NCBI GenBank assembly: GCA_030685015.1
Contig: JAUXWS010000085.1
Coordinates: forward strand, 1 to 15,910
Length of the DNA: 15,910 bases
Direction: 5' to 3'
From: a bacterium
GTDB taxonomy: Bacteria; CAIWAD01
In this document: positions 1-8,043 of the stretch, one piece after another
Layout of the letters: every line of letters begins with the position of its first letter
Position numbering within the stretch: the stretch's first letter is position 1
Position numbers and translations under genes: made by a program
Notes under the pieces: model-generated
Databases searched by the model: none
Seen by the model: the letters and a program-made list of their open reading frames with translations, nothing else
What the model was told of the DNA's origin: nothing

Positions 1-1162
1 CCGCCGGGCGCGCCGCCGGGGGGCGGTAGTCCGCCGCCGCGGCCAGGGGGCTCCGCCCGGGCTTGTCCAGGACCATGCGCGCCTTGCGCTGGCCGGCTTC
101 CACGTGCAGCTGGGCGGAGCGGCCTTGATGCTCGGCCGTCACCCACCAGCTGCCCTCGCCGCAGGCCAGTTCCAGCCGGCCCTGGCCATCCGTGCGCTGG
201 GCCAGGGCGGGGATCCAGCCGCCATAGTTGAAGAGATGGAAGACGATGCGGCAAGCGGGCAGCGGCCTTCCACGCCCGTCCACCACCTCCAGGCGCAGCG
301 TCTTGACGGGACCGTAGACGGCGGTGGAGTTGACGCTGGTGCTGCGTCCCTCCCGCCGCAGGACGGGCTCGGCGCCGGGGGGGACCGCGCCCCAGGCCTG
401 GCTGACCACCAGCATGGCCCGCGCCGCCGGGCCGCTGAACCAGGCCTCGCCCAGGGCCGGGGCGGGTTCGCAGGCGCCCAGGTAGGTCCAGGCGCCGTCC
501 ACCCACAGCTCCACCCAGGCGTGATTGTCGTCCATGTGGGCCCAATAGGGTGTGTAGCATTGACGGGCGGGAATGCCCACGCTGCGCAGGGCGGCGATGG
601 CCAGGATCATCTCCTCCTCGCAGCGGCCGTAGCCGGCGCGGAGGGTGGTGAGGGGGTCCTGGTCGCGGCCGTCGGTGGGCCGGTAGGTGGCCTGTTCGTG
701 GCACCAGTGGTTCACCTCGAGGGCGGCCTCGCCCATGGCCAAGCCGGCCAGGCGGGGGGCCAGCTCCGCCAGGAAGGGGCCGCGCCAGCGGGTGAAGGGC
801 TCCTGGGAGACCCGGTGGGGCAACACGTAGTGGCGCCACAGCTCATCCGGCACCTGCGCGCCCCAGGGAAAGTCCGCCCGCGCCCGGCGGGCCAGGCGCA
901 GGTTCTCCACCAGGTCCGCCGCGGCCAGCTCCGCCAGGTCCGACAGGGGCAGGTTGGCCAGCAGGAAGCGGTAGTCCTCCCGCTCCTCCCCCCTCAGCTC
1001 CGTCCCGGCCAGCGGCGCGAAGAGCTCCGCGGCCCGCCCCCCGGCGCGCTGGCGCTGGAGGGCAATGAGGGAGTCGAGCACCTGCTCCGCGGCGACCGCA
1101 CCGGGCGAGAACGCCAGCAAGCAGGCCAGGGTCGGGGCCAGCAGGATGCCGGGCCAGCGCAT
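1..1162 (-). CDS. Secreted transglutaminase-like domain protein (C-terminus cut by window edge)
   Basis: I translated the minus strand from an ATG at 1162, preceded by GGAGG four bases upstream; the frame stays open to the left edge (about 387 codons), so the C-terminus is missing. Residues 1-25 form a signal peptide (hydrophobic stretch, then AVAA), suggesting export. A transglutaminase-like core is visible: Cys181 in GYGRCEEEM and His214 in DDNHAWVELW. The position usually held by Asp (the DP of the family) reads GACEP, with Glu232 in its place. Residues 286-366 (KTLRLEVVDGRGRPLP onward) look like a carboxypeptidase-regulatory or Ig-like beta domain. The fold is used by peptidases and cross-linking enzymes acting on protein or wall substrates; the actual reaction cannot be told. 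It lies downstream of the K+ channel behind a strong hairpin, so it may be a separate transcription unit. Domain call firm, function open. Confidence 0.85.
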   Translation of the reverse strand, partial: MRWPGILLAPTLACLLAFSPGAVAAEQVLDSLIALQRQRAGGRAAELFAPLAGTELRGEEREDYRFLLANLPLSDLAELAAADLVENLRLARRARADFPWGAQVPDELWRHYVLPHRVSQEPFTRWRGPFLAELAPRLAGLAMGEAALEVNHWCHEQATYRPTDGRDQDPLTTLRAGYGRCEEEMILAIAALRSVGIPARQCYTPYWAHMDDNHAWVELWVDGAWTYLGACEPAPALGEAWFSGPAARAMLVVSQAWGAVPPGAEPVLRREGRSTSVNSTAVYGPVKTLRLEVVDGRGRPLPACRIVFHLFNYGGWIPALAQRTDGQGRLELACGEGSWWVTAEHQGRSAQLHVEAGQRKARMVLDKPGRSPLAAAADYRPPAARPA

Positions 1163-1175
1163 GGTGCCTCCAGGT

Positions 1176-1376
1176 TCAGGCCGGGACCGGACAGGCCGGT
1201 CCCGGCGGTTCAGCCCAACAGGGCGGACAGGATGCCGCCGCCGCGCACGACCCAGGCCATGTCACCTTGCGCAGGAGCAGCAGGAAGACCCCTGCGGTGG
1301 CGACCACGGCGCCCGCCAGTCCCGACGCCTGGTGCCCCGCGAAGATGATGGTGATCACGATGGGCCTGGGCGTCAC
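1176..1376 (-). CDS. Possible small membrane protein, reading frame uncertain
   Basis: A GTG at 1376, preceded by GGAGG, opens a 66-codon frame 39 bases after the channel stop. The first 37 residues look real: a polar start, a hydrophobic stretch and a run ending GVFLLLLRK, consistent with membrane segments. The last part (SCAAAASCPPCW, then PPGPACPVPA) looks non-coding and runs through the hairpin at 1181-1205. The neighbouring frame at the same place reads MAWVVRGGGILSALLG and stops at 1210, just before the hairpin. One frameshift near 1260-1270 would join the two into a plausible roughly 55-residue membrane protein. I do not recognise a family. It may be a small gene broken by mutation or sequencing error, or no gene at all. 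Confidence 0.25.
   Translation of the reverse strand: MTPRPIVITIIFAGHQASGLAGAVVATAGVFLLLLRKVTWPGSCAAAASCPPCWAEPPGPACPVPA
1181..1205 (-). terminator. Perfect 10-bp GC hairpin, candidate terminator without T tract
   Basis: CCGGGACCGG (1181-1190) and CCGGTCCCGG (1196-1205) are exact inverted repeats around a 5-base loop. The hairpin sits between the K+ channel/small ORF and the transglutaminase gene. No T run follows on either strand, so it is not a classical intrinsic terminator; it could be a U-less terminator or an mRNA-stabilising 3' end. Confidence 0.5.
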
Positions 1377-1415
1377 TTGGCCCTCCTCGGGATTGGCGCC
1401 CCCCGTCGACGCGGC

Positions 1416-2231
1416 TCACAGCCGGGTGCCGCAGCGCTTGCAGAAGTCGGCGTCGCGGTCGTGCCCGGCCAGGGCGCAGGCCGGGCAGGGACCGCGGACA
1501 GGGCTGCGCGGGCGGTTTAGTTCCACGGTGACGATGCCGGTGGGCACGGCCACGATGGCGTACCCCAGCAGCATGATGACGGAGGCCAGGGCCTTGCCCA
1601 GCGGCGTCGCCGGCGAGATGTCGCCGTAGCCCACCGTCGTGATGGTGACGATGGTCCAGTAGATGGACTGCGGGATGCTCGTGTAGCCGTGGCTGCTCCC
1701 CTCCACGATGTACATGGCGGCGCCGAGGATGATGGTGGTCACCAGCACGAAGGAGATGAAGATGGACAGCTTGCGCCGGCTGCCGCGGATGGCCGCCATC
1801 AACACGTCGGCCTCGCCCACGTAATGCGCCAGCTTGAGGATGCGGAAGACGCGCAGGATGCGCAGGGCCCGCACCACCTGGAAGAACTGGGCGCCGGGGA
1901 GGACCAGGCTGAGGTAGGTGGGCACGATGGAGACCAGGTCGACCACGCCATAGAAGCTGCGGGCATAGCCCAGGGGGCGCGGCGCGCAGAGCAGGCGCAG
2001 GACGTACTCCACCGTGAAGAGCAGGGTGAAGGCCCATTCCAGGGCGACGAGGATCGAGCCCCAGCGGTCGTGGACAGTCGCGACGGAATCCAGCATGATG
2101 ACCAGCACGCTGGCCAGGATGCTGGCGATGAGCACCAGGTCGAAGGCCCGGCCGGCGCGCGTGTCGTGGCCGAAGATGACGGTGTGGAGCGTGCGGCGCC
2201 AGGGCTTACGTTGGGCTTGCGGAGGGTTCAT
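1416..2231 (-). CDS. Voltage-gated-type potassium channel with C-terminal zinc ribbon
   Basis: This 271-aa protein has the six-helix Kv layout. Membrane helices cover roughly residues 30-50, 60-82, 94-112, 118-135 (S4), 156-176 and 212-236. S4 carries arginines at every third position (R121, R124, R127, R130), the pattern of a voltage sensor. The pore helix leads into the selectivity filter TVGYGD at 199-204. The cytoplasmic tail has CPAC (249-252) and CKRC (264-267), a short zinc-ribbon-like pair instead of the RCK domain found in many bacterial channels. The expected role is gated K+ flow across the inner membrane. The ATG at 2231 has AAGGAAG five bases upstream. It is separated from the potassium uptake operon by 181 bp with repeats, so it probably has its own promoter, which I could not identify. 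Confidence 0.93.
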   Translation of the reverse strand: MNPPQAQRKPWRRTLHTVIFGHDTRAGRAFDLVLIASILASVLVIMLDSVATVHDRWGSILVALEWAFTLLFTVEYVLRLLCAPRPLGYARSFYGVVDLVSIVPTYLSLVLPGAQFFQVVRALRILRVFRILKLAHYVGEADVLMAAIRGSRRKLSIFISFVLVTTIILGAAMYIVEGSSHGYTSIPQSIYWTIVTITTVGYGDISPATPLGKALASVIMLLGYAIVAVPTGIVTVELNRPRSPVRGPCPACALAGHDRDADFCKRCGTRL

Positions 2232-2264
2232 CGCAGCTTCCTTTCAACTCGTGGGAGTGGCCTG

Positions 2265-2378
2265 GAACCCCCATCCCGGCCTTCCCTCTGCCAGGGGGAA
2301 GGAGCCCGGGCACCCAGGGCTGAACCCCCATCACGGCCTTCCCCCGGCGAGGGGGAAGGTGGCCGGGCGCCCAGGGCT
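2265..2378. repeat. Two tandem 57-bp intergenic repeats with internal palindromes
   Basis: Unit A (2265-2321) and unit B (2322-2378) abut exactly and differ at 7 of 57 positions. A decayed start of a third unit (CCTCCCATCC) follows at about 2380. Each unit has an internal stem: 2280-2288 with 2294-2302 (one T-G pair) and 2337-2345 with 2351-2359 (perfect 9 bp CCTTCCCCC/GGGGGAAGG, loop GGCGA). This resembles the short palindromic intergenic repeats scattered in many GC-rich genomes. It lies between the vWA gene's 3' end and the K+ channel start, so it could also act as a transcript-end structure. The rest of the 2232-2412 gap shows no other recognisable site apart from the channel's Shine-Dalgarno sequence at 2237-2243. 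Confidence 0.85.
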
Positions 2379-2412
2379 GGCCTCCCATCCGTCCCCAATC
2401 ATGGCGGAGGGA

Positions 2413-4536
2413 TCAGAGCAGGCCGTTCACCCGCCGCCAGATCCACTCCCCGGCGATGAGCAGCAGGAGGGCGGCGAGGATCCAGCCCTCCCCCGCCAGT
2501 TCCCGCTGGCGGCCGGCGCGGCGCAGGAGGGGCCGCGTCTCCAGGCTGTCCAGCGCCTCGCCCGAAGCCAGCCGGGCGCGGTCTTCGGCGTCGTCCAGAT
2601 TGAACAGGCGGCCGCCACCCAGGGCGGCCATCTCCCCCAGCAGGCGCTGGTTGCGGCTGCCGTCCAGACTCTCCGGGCTGCGCTCCTCCACCAGCACGCG
2701 TCCGCTGTCGGCCAGCTGGGGGCGGTCCCCCAGGCGGGCCAGGGCCAGCCAGCGCCATTCCCCGGGCGGCAGGGCGGGCAGGGTCCCGGCGTAGGCGCCG
2801 CCGCCGCGGGGCTCCAGGCTGAGGCCGCGCGCCAGAGAGTCGGGGCCGAGCAGGCGCAGCTCGATGGAGGCGCCGTCCCGCGGGCGGCCGTCCTCCTCGC
2901 GCAGGCGGGCCTCGAAGGCGAGCGGCGCCCCCGCCGGCAGGGCCTCGCGATCGGGCCGCACGCGCAGCAGGCCCTGGACCGGCGCGGCCAGCAGCCAGTC
3001 GGCCAGGCCATCGACCAGGTCGCGGGCGCGCCGGTTCCCCCCCAGCGAGAGCTGGCTGCCCACGCCCCAGCGTCCCAGGCCCTGGACGGTGAGCCAGGCC
3101 TGGCGCAGCTCGGCCTGCTGCCGCAACAGAAGCAGGGGCCTCCCCTCGGCCGACTCCAGCAGGACGCGGCCGCCCGCCGGCGGCGCTCCCCCGGCCAGGC
3201 CGCGGGTGGCGGCGAGGGGCGGCATCTCGGCGTAGATGGCGCGCAGCTCCGCCAGGCTCTCCTCCGGCCCCAGCAGGGCGTGGGCCTGGGGCACGCGCAC
3301 GCCGCCCGCCGCGCCGGGCCGCCAGGGACCCAGGCCGCGCTCGAGGGCGGGGGCGAGGCGCTCCAGATCGGCGCCCTCGCCGTCCAGCCAGAGCAGGGGC
3401 TTGCCCGGGAGGGCGCCCGCCACCAGCGCGGCCAGCTCGGGGGAGCGGCCGCGCAGTGGCCAGTGGGCCAGCACCAGCAGGCGGGAGCGCTCGATGGCCC
3501 GCCTGAGGTCGGCCAGGTCCACCCCGGGCCGCTCGGGCATGGCGAAGAGGAGATCGAGATCGGGCCGGGCCTCCAGCACGGAACGAAGAAAGCCCAGATC
3601 CTCCGAGGGCCGCCCGGCCAGCAGGAGGATCGGCCGGCGCGCCTCCTCGACCCGCACCTGGACGGCGCGCCCGTTGTTTTCCGCGGTGCGCTCGCCGCCG
3701 CCTTCCAGCACGGCATCCAGGCGCAGCAGGCGGGGGCCGGCCACCTGCGGCGTCCATTCCAGCTCCACGCGCTGGCGGGCGCCGTCCACGCCCAGCTCGA
3801 GGGAGGCGACGGCCAGCTGGCGCCCCTCCTCGCTGAGCGTCACCCGCGCCGTGCGCCCGCCCAGGCCCCGGCTCTCCAAATCGACGGAGATAGGCTGGGC
3901 TCGTCCCAGGCGGGCTTGGCGGTTCAGCTCCACCTCGCGCAGCACCAGGTCGGCCACGGGATCCAAGCGGCCGGTGCCGGCACACCAGACGCGGGCCGGG
4001 AGGCGGCGCACCCGCTCCAGGGGCCAGGCGCCCGTCGTGGGGTTGCCATCCCCGACGAGGAGCAGGCCGGTCCAGTGCTCGCCCTGCATGGCCCGCTCCA
4101 CGCCGGCCAGGGCGCCGTCCAGGTCGGTCTCCACGCCGTCGCCGGGCAGGAGGGGCGCTTCCGTGGCCGACAGCTCGCGCAGACCGCCGTCATAGGCGAA
4201 GAGGCGCAGGCGCACGCCGTCGAGCCGGCTGGCCAGCTGGGGCAGCCAGTCGCCGTGGTCGAGGCGGCCCACCAGGTGGCGCAGGCTGGCCGAGTTGTCG
4301 AGCAGCACGGCCAGGGTGGCCGGGCGGCGCTGCACCTCGTTCCAGCGCAGGCGCGGTCCGCAGAGCAGGAGGATGAGGACCGTCCACAGCGCCAAGCGGG
4401 CCAGGGCCAGGCCGCGCCGCAGGCGGCGGGAGGGCTCCGGCCGGGTGACGCGCAGGCTCCACCAGGTCAGCCAGGCGGCGGCCGGCCAGAGGAGCAGGGG
4501 CCACCAGCGGGCGAGGTCGAGGGTCAGGTCGGTCAC
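2413..4536 (-). CDS. Membrane-anchored von Willebrand factor A domain protein
   Basis: This 707-aa protein has two N-terminal membrane helices (about residues 11-30 and 43-60), then a vWA domain. Its metal-site residues are visible: DNSAS (80-84), T137 in ETDLDGAL and D163 in LLVGDGN. A long periplasm-like region with Ig-like beta stretches follows (about 195-300 and 530-640), and a C-terminal helix (about 682-700) ends in WRRVNGLL. The layout matches large bacterial vWA membrane proteins related to the BatA/B group, often found with MoxR ATPases; no MoxR or other Bat gene is visible here. Substrate or partner is unknown. The start is GTG at 4536, overlapping the tsaD stop in GTGA, with AGGGAG upstream; this indicates translational coupling at the end of the operon. 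Confidence 0.85.
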   Translation of the reverse strand: MTDLTLDLARWWPLLLWPAAAWLTWWSLRVTRPEPSRRLRRGLALARLALWTVLILLLCGPRLRWNEVQRRPATLAVLLDNSASLRHLVGRLDHGDWLPQLASRLDGVRLRLFAYDGGLRELSATEAPLLPGDGVETDLDGALAGVERAMQGEHWTGLLLVGDGNPTTGAWPLERVRRLPARVWCAGTGRLDPVADLVLREVELNRQARLGRAQPISVDLESRGLGGRTARVTLSEEGRQLAVASLELGVDGARQRVELEWTPQVAGPRLLRLDAVLEGGGERTAENNGRAVQVRVEEARRPILLLAGRPSEDLGFLRSVLEARPDLDLLFAMPERPGVDLADLRRAIERSRLLVLAHWPLRGRSPELAALVAGALPGKPLLWLDGEGADLERLAPALERGLGPWRPGAAGGVRVPQAHALLGPEESLAELRAIYAEMPPLAATRGLAGGAPPAGGRVLLESAEGRPLLLLRQQAELRQAWLTVQGLGRWGVGSQLSLGGNRRARDLVDGLADWLLAAPVQGLLRVRPDREALPAGAPLAFEARLREEDGRPRDGASIELRLLGPDSLARGLSLEPRGGGAYAGTLPALPPGEWRWLALARLGDRPQLADSGRVLVEERSPESLDGSRNQRLLGEMAALGGGRLFNLDDAEDRARLASGEALDSLETRPLLRRAGRQRELAGEGWILAALLLLIAGEWIWRRVNGLL

Positions 4537-5564
4537 GTCAGCTCCCTTCGGGCGGTCCCGGTGGAGGCCTGCTCCAGATCAAAGCGCGGGGTGGCGTCCT
4601 CGTGCCGGGGACTGCGCTCGCCGCGGAGCAGGCGGCCATGGGCGGCACGGGCGATCATCACGGCGTTGTCCGTGCACCAAGCCAGGGGCGGCAGGGCCAG
4701 GGGCAAGCCGAGGGTGGCGCAGGCCGCCTCCAACTGGGCGCGCAGGCGGGCGTTGGCGGCCACGCCCCCGGCCAGCACCAGCTGGCGGGCGCCCGTCGCC
4801 TCGGCGGCGCGCAGGGCCCCCCGCGCCAATTGGTCGCAGACGGCCTGCTCGAAGGAGGCGCAGATGTCGGACACGTGCGCCGCGCGCCAGGCCGCGTCCT
4901 GGGCCCTCAGGCTGTGCAGCACGGCGGTCTTGAGGCCGCTGAAGGAGAAGTCGAAACCCTCGCGCCCGGCCAGGGCGCGGGGATAGGCGAGGAAGGCGGG
5001 GTCGCCCCCCGCCGCCGCGCGACCGATGGCTGGTCCTCCCGGCCAGCCCAGACCCAGCAGCTTGGCCACCTTGTCGAAGGCCTCGCCCGCCGCGTCGTCC
5101 AGCGTGCGGCCGATGATGCGGTAACGGCGCGGCTCCTCCATCAGCACCAACTGGGTATGCCCGCCCGAGATGACCAGCACGAGGCAGGGCAGGAGGGGCT
5201 CCTCCTCGACGAAGCTGGCGTAGATGTGCCCTTCCATGTGGTTGACGCCCAGGAAAGGCAGGTCGCGGGCATAGGCCAGGCACTTGCCCAGATGGTAGCC
5301 CACGAGCAGGCTGCCGGGCAGGCCCGGCCCGCGGGTGGCGGCCACCGCCGCCAGGTCTCCGATCTCCAGGCCGGCCTCGGCCAGCGCGGCGTTGATGACG
5401 GCGGGCAGGACGCGCAGGTGTTCGCGGCTGGCCAGTTCCGGCACGACGCCGCCCCAGTCGCGGTGGACAAGCTGGGTGGAGACGACGCTGGACAGGACCC
5501 GCGCCCCGTCGATGAGGGCGGCGGCGCTTTCGTCGCAGGAACTCTCGATGCCGAGGAGGATCAT
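4533..5564 (-). CDS. tsaD: tRNA N6-adenosine threonylcarbamoyltransferase TsaD
   Basis: This 343-aa protein has the usual TsaD length and motifs. TsaD transfers the threonylcarbamoyl group from threonylcarbamoyl-AMP to A37 of ANN-decoding tRNAs, acting with TsaB and TsaE in the cytoplasm. Seen here: the N-terminal ESSCDES (7-13), the iron-binding HMEGH (109-113), the nucleotide-binding SGGHT (133-137), the DDAAGEAFDK segment (156-165), LAGGVAANARLR near 255 and the late metal-ligand segment CTDNAVMIARA. Nothing essential appears missing. It overlaps the YbbR gene upstream by 4 bp (ATGA) and the vWA gene downstream by 4 bp (GTGA), so it sits inside an operon headed by serS. Neither tsaB nor tsaE is in the window. 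Confidence 0.97.
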   Translation of the reverse strand: MILLGIESSCDESAAALIDGARVLSSVVSTQLVHRDWGGVVPELASREHLRVLPAVINAALAEAGLEIGDLAAVAATRGPGLPGSLLVGYHLGKCLAYARDLPFLGVNHMEGHIYASFVEEEPLLPCLVLVISGGHTQLVLMEEPRRYRIIGRTLDDAAGEAFDKVAKLLGLGWPGGPAIGRAAAGGDPAFLAYPRALAGREGFDFSFSGLKTAVLHSLRAQDAAWRAAHVSDICASFEQAVCDQLARGALRAAEATGARQLVLAGGVAANARLRAQLEAACATLGLPLALPPLAWCTDNAVMIARAAHGRLLRGERSPRHEDATPRFDLEQASTGTARRELT

Positions 5565-6547
5565 GGAGCCGGTGGTCCCAGCGTGTCCGGCGCCTCGGCC
5601 GCCGGGGCGCTCCGCTTGCCCAGGATGCGGAAGAGGGCCGGATCGGGGTTGGTCCAGCTGAAGCCCTCCGGCACGATGATGCGGCAGGGCGCCTCCCGCT
5701 GGTCGGGCGCCAGGCGGGTGAAGTCGAGCACGGCCTCGATCTGGTCCTTGTCGAAGGCGGCGAGGGCTTTTTCGCCGCCCACGACGGTGAGGGCCAGCTG
5801 GCGCGGCCGGACCGAGAGCGGCGCCGGCAAATGGAGGACGCGCAGCGGGATCCCCGTGAAGCGGCGCTCGGCGCGGCGCTCCACGGCGGCGTGGAGGGTC
5901 ACGGCCGCCGGCTCGAGATCGACGGAGGGCCAGGGCCGCTGGAGGGGAACGACCTCTTCCACGTCACGCCGGCGCGCGGGCAGCTCGACCAGCACCGTCT
6001 CGACCTGGCTGAGGGTGTCCAGCACGCTGCGCGGCCCCGTCACCTTGACGTGGCCGGGATTCAACTCCGGCAACTCGGTCAAGACCCAGCCTTCGCCGGC
6101 CTCCACCCTTCCCTTGAGGCGGACGGGCAGGCGGCGTGTCTCGAGGCGGTCCACCTCCAGGGGCAGGATGGCGGGCAGGATGCCGGCCACGCTCAGGTCC
6201 ACCGCCCCGATCAGCTCCACGTGCCGGCTGGTGAGGGGGACGCTCTCGCCGCCGCGGCCGCCCTCCACCCGGACCAGCCCCTCCCCGAAGAGGGCAAAGA
6301 CGAGCAGGCTGCGCCCCTTGCCGCGGAGGAGGACCTGCACCTCGGCGGGCGGGCGCGTCACCAGGGTGCGACCCTCGGCCAGGTCAAGCTGCAACTCGAG
6401 GGGCAGATCGAACTCGATCTCCATCTCCTCGCTTGTATGGACGAAGAACCAACTGACGGCGGCGAGCAGCAGAAGCACGAGCTTGACCTGCAGGTGCCGG
6501 GTGAGGGCGGTGATGATCTTGTTGAGGCGGACGATCAGGACTCTCAT
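5561..6547 (-). CDS. YbbR-domain membrane-anchored protein (CdaR-like)
   Basis: This 328-aa protein has one N-terminal helix (about 20-37, ending WFFVHTSEE) and then a series of YbbR-type beta domains, about 48-125, 130-215 and 220-300. The second shows the family pattern closely (LPVRLKGRVEAG, then VKVTGPRSVLDTLSQVET). A Pro/Ala-rich tail ends the protein. Proteins of this family are exported and membrane-tethered; in Firmicutes the member CdaR binds and modulates the diadenylate cyclase CdaA. No cyclase gene is next to it here. Its neighbours are two trkH genes upstream and tsaD downstream. The ATG directly abuts the trkH stop (TAGATG) and its own stop overlaps tsaD in ATGA, so coupled expression is likely. 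Family call firm; a c-di-AMP role is inference. Confidence 0.88.
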   Translation of the reverse strand: MRVLIVRLNKIITALTRHLQVKLVLLLLAAVSWFFVHTSEEMEIEFDLPLELQLDLAEGRTLVTRPPAEVQVLLRGKGRSLLVFALFGEGLVRVEGGRGGESVPLTSRHVELIGAVDLSVAGILPAILPLEVDRLETRRLPVRLKGRVEAGEGWVLTELPELNPGHVKVTGPRSVLDTLSQVETVLVELPARRRDVEEVVPLQRPWPSVDLEPAAVTLHAAVERRAERRFTGIPLRVLHLPAPLSVRPRQLALTVVGGEKALAAFDKDQIEAVLDFTRLAPDQREAPCRIIVPEGFSWTNPDPALFRILGKRSAPAAEAPDTLGPPAP

Positions 6548-7996
6548 CTAGCGTTTCCAGTAGTGGACGCTGAACATGACCAGTATGGTGAAAAGCTCGA
6601 GTCGGCCCAGCAGCATGAGCCAGCTGAGGAGCAGCTTGCCCGCCGGGTGGATGCCGGCGTAGTTGCCCGCCGGACCCAGCTCCCCCAGCCCCGGCCCGAT
6701 GTTGCTGAGGCAGGCCAGGGTGCCGCTCAAGCCCGTCTCGAGATCGTGTCCGAGCAGGGCCAGCACCAGGGTGCCCAGGGCCAGTTGGAGCAGGAAGACG
6801 ACAAAGAAACTATGGATGGCGGCCACCAGGACCGGCGGCACGATGCGCTCCCCCAGCCGCACATGCAGCACGGCCCGCGGCGAGATGAGGCGGCGCAGCA
6901 CCAGGCGGGCGCTGGCGACCAGCACGCGGATGCGCACCACCTTGACGCCCCCGCCCGTGGAGCCGGCCATGCCGCCCACCATCATCAGGCCCAGCAGGCC
7001 CACCCGGCCGAAGGAATGCCAGGCGTCGAAGTTGTCGGTGGAAAAGCCGGTCGTGGTCAGGATGGAGACGGCCTGGAAGGAACCGTCGATGAGGGCGCCG
7101 GGCCAGGGCCGGTCGTGGGCCAGGACCAGCATCGCGGCGAAGGCAAGGGAGGCGGCGCCGGCGATGCCGGCATAGCAGCGCCATTCCGGATCCTCCCAGA
7201 GGAGGCGGAGCCGGCCGGTGCGCAGCAGACGGAAGTAGAGGACGAAATTGATGCCCGCCATGAACATGAAGCATGTGACGACCAGATGGAGGTAGGGGCT
7301 GTCCCAGGCGCCCAGGGAGAGGGTGCGGGTGGAGAAGCCGCCCGTCGCCATGGTCGTGAAGCTGTGGGCCGCCGCGTCGTAGAGGGTCATGCCCCCCGCC
7401 AGCAGCAGGAGGATTTCCAGGGCGGTCAGGCCCACGTAAATGCCCCACAGGATCTTGGCCGTGTCCGACAGACGGGGGGTGAACTTCTCACTGGTGGGGC
7501 CGGGCGTCTCCGCCTTGAAGAGGTGGAGGCCGCCCACCCCCAGCATGGGCAGGATGGCCAGGCCGAAGAGGACGATGCCCAGGCCGCCGATCCACTGCAT
7601 GAAACAGCGCCAGAAGGCGATGCCGTGGGGCAAGCGCTCTGGATCGGCCAGGATGGAGGCGCCGGTGGTGGTGAAGCCGCTCATGGACTCGAAGAAGGCA
7701 TCGATCCAGTGAGTCGTGTGGCCGCCCAGGTGGAAGGGCAGGGCGCCGCAGACAGCCATCAGCACCCAGCCGAGGGTGACCACGGCGAATCCTTCGCGCA
7801 CGGTCAACTCCCCGCGGCTGCGGCGGGTGGCCAGCACGGCCAGCGCTCCCGTAAGGGCGGTCAGCCCCGCCGAGGCCAGCAGCACGCCAACGTCCCCCCC
7901 TCCGTGAAGGAGGGCAACCAGCCAGGGCAGCAACATGCCACCGGCCAGGAAAAGGAGGATCCAGCCCAGGACGTGGGCGACGCGCTTGCTCTTCAT
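6548..7996 (-). CDS. trkH: TrkH-family potassium uptake pore protein, copy 1
   Basis: This 482-aa membrane protein has the four-fold pore repeat of the TrkH/KtrB superfamily. The four filter loops are TTTGAS (109-114), ATGGFST (217-223), TTTGFST (314-320) and SNIGPG (431-436), each keeping the filter glycine. GGMAGSTGGGVK (341-352) matches the conserved segment after the third pore loop. It should form the K+ path through the inner membrane and be gated by a TrkA-type ring. It is the second of two tandem trkH genes after a single trkA. Unlike the other junctions, 47 bp separate it from the gene upstream, and I see no good Shine-Dalgarno sequence; instead the ATG lies at the foot of a small hairpin (7995-8014). 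Confidence 0.95.
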   Translation of the reverse strand: MKSKRVAHVLGWILLFLAGGMLLPWLVALLHGGGDVGVLLASAGLTALTGALAVLATRRSRGELTVREGFAVVTLGWVLMAVCGALPFHLGGHTTHWIDAFFESMSGFTTTGASILADPERLPHGIAFWRCFMQWIGGLGIVLFGLAILPMLGVGGLHLFKAETPGPTSEKFTPRLSDTAKILWGIYVGLTALEILLLLAGGMTLYDAAAHSFTTMATGGFSTRTLSLGAWDSPYLHLVVTCFMFMAGINFVLYFRLLRTGRLRLLWEDPEWRCYAGIAGAASLAFAAMLVLAHDRPWPGALIDGSFQAVSILTTTGFSTDNFDAWHSFGRVGLLGLMMVGGMAGSTGGGVKVVRIRVLVASARLVLRRLISPRAVLHVRLGERIVPPVLVAAIHSFFVVFLLQLALGTLVLALLGHDLETGLSGTLACLSNIGPGLGELGPAGNYAGIHPAGKLLLSWLMLLGRLELFTILVMFSVHYWKR

Positions 7997-8014
7997 TGCT
8001 TGGAATTAAGCAAT
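7995..8014 (-). promoter_or_regulatory. Small hairpin at the trkH copy 1 start codon
   Basis: ATTGCTT (7995-8001) and AAGCAAT (8008-8014) form a perfect 7-bp stem with loop GGAATT. On the minus-strand mRNA the AU of the AUG start is inside the 3' arm. In a GC-rich genome this AT-rich stem stands out. It may tune translation of the second pore protein; the stem is weak, so it could be chance. Confidence 0.35.
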
Positions 8015-8043
8015 CCGGCCGCCCGGTCGCTTGCCCTGATCAC

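Noticed and set aside
2265-2378. CRISPR-like array
   Set aside because: Only two abutting repeat units with no spacers and no cas genes nearby.
2014-4986. Long plus-strand open frame (990 codons) opposite the vWA and tsaD genes
   Set aside because: Low-complexity Gln/Gly/Ala-rich translation, antisense to genes with clear motifs; an artefact of high GC.
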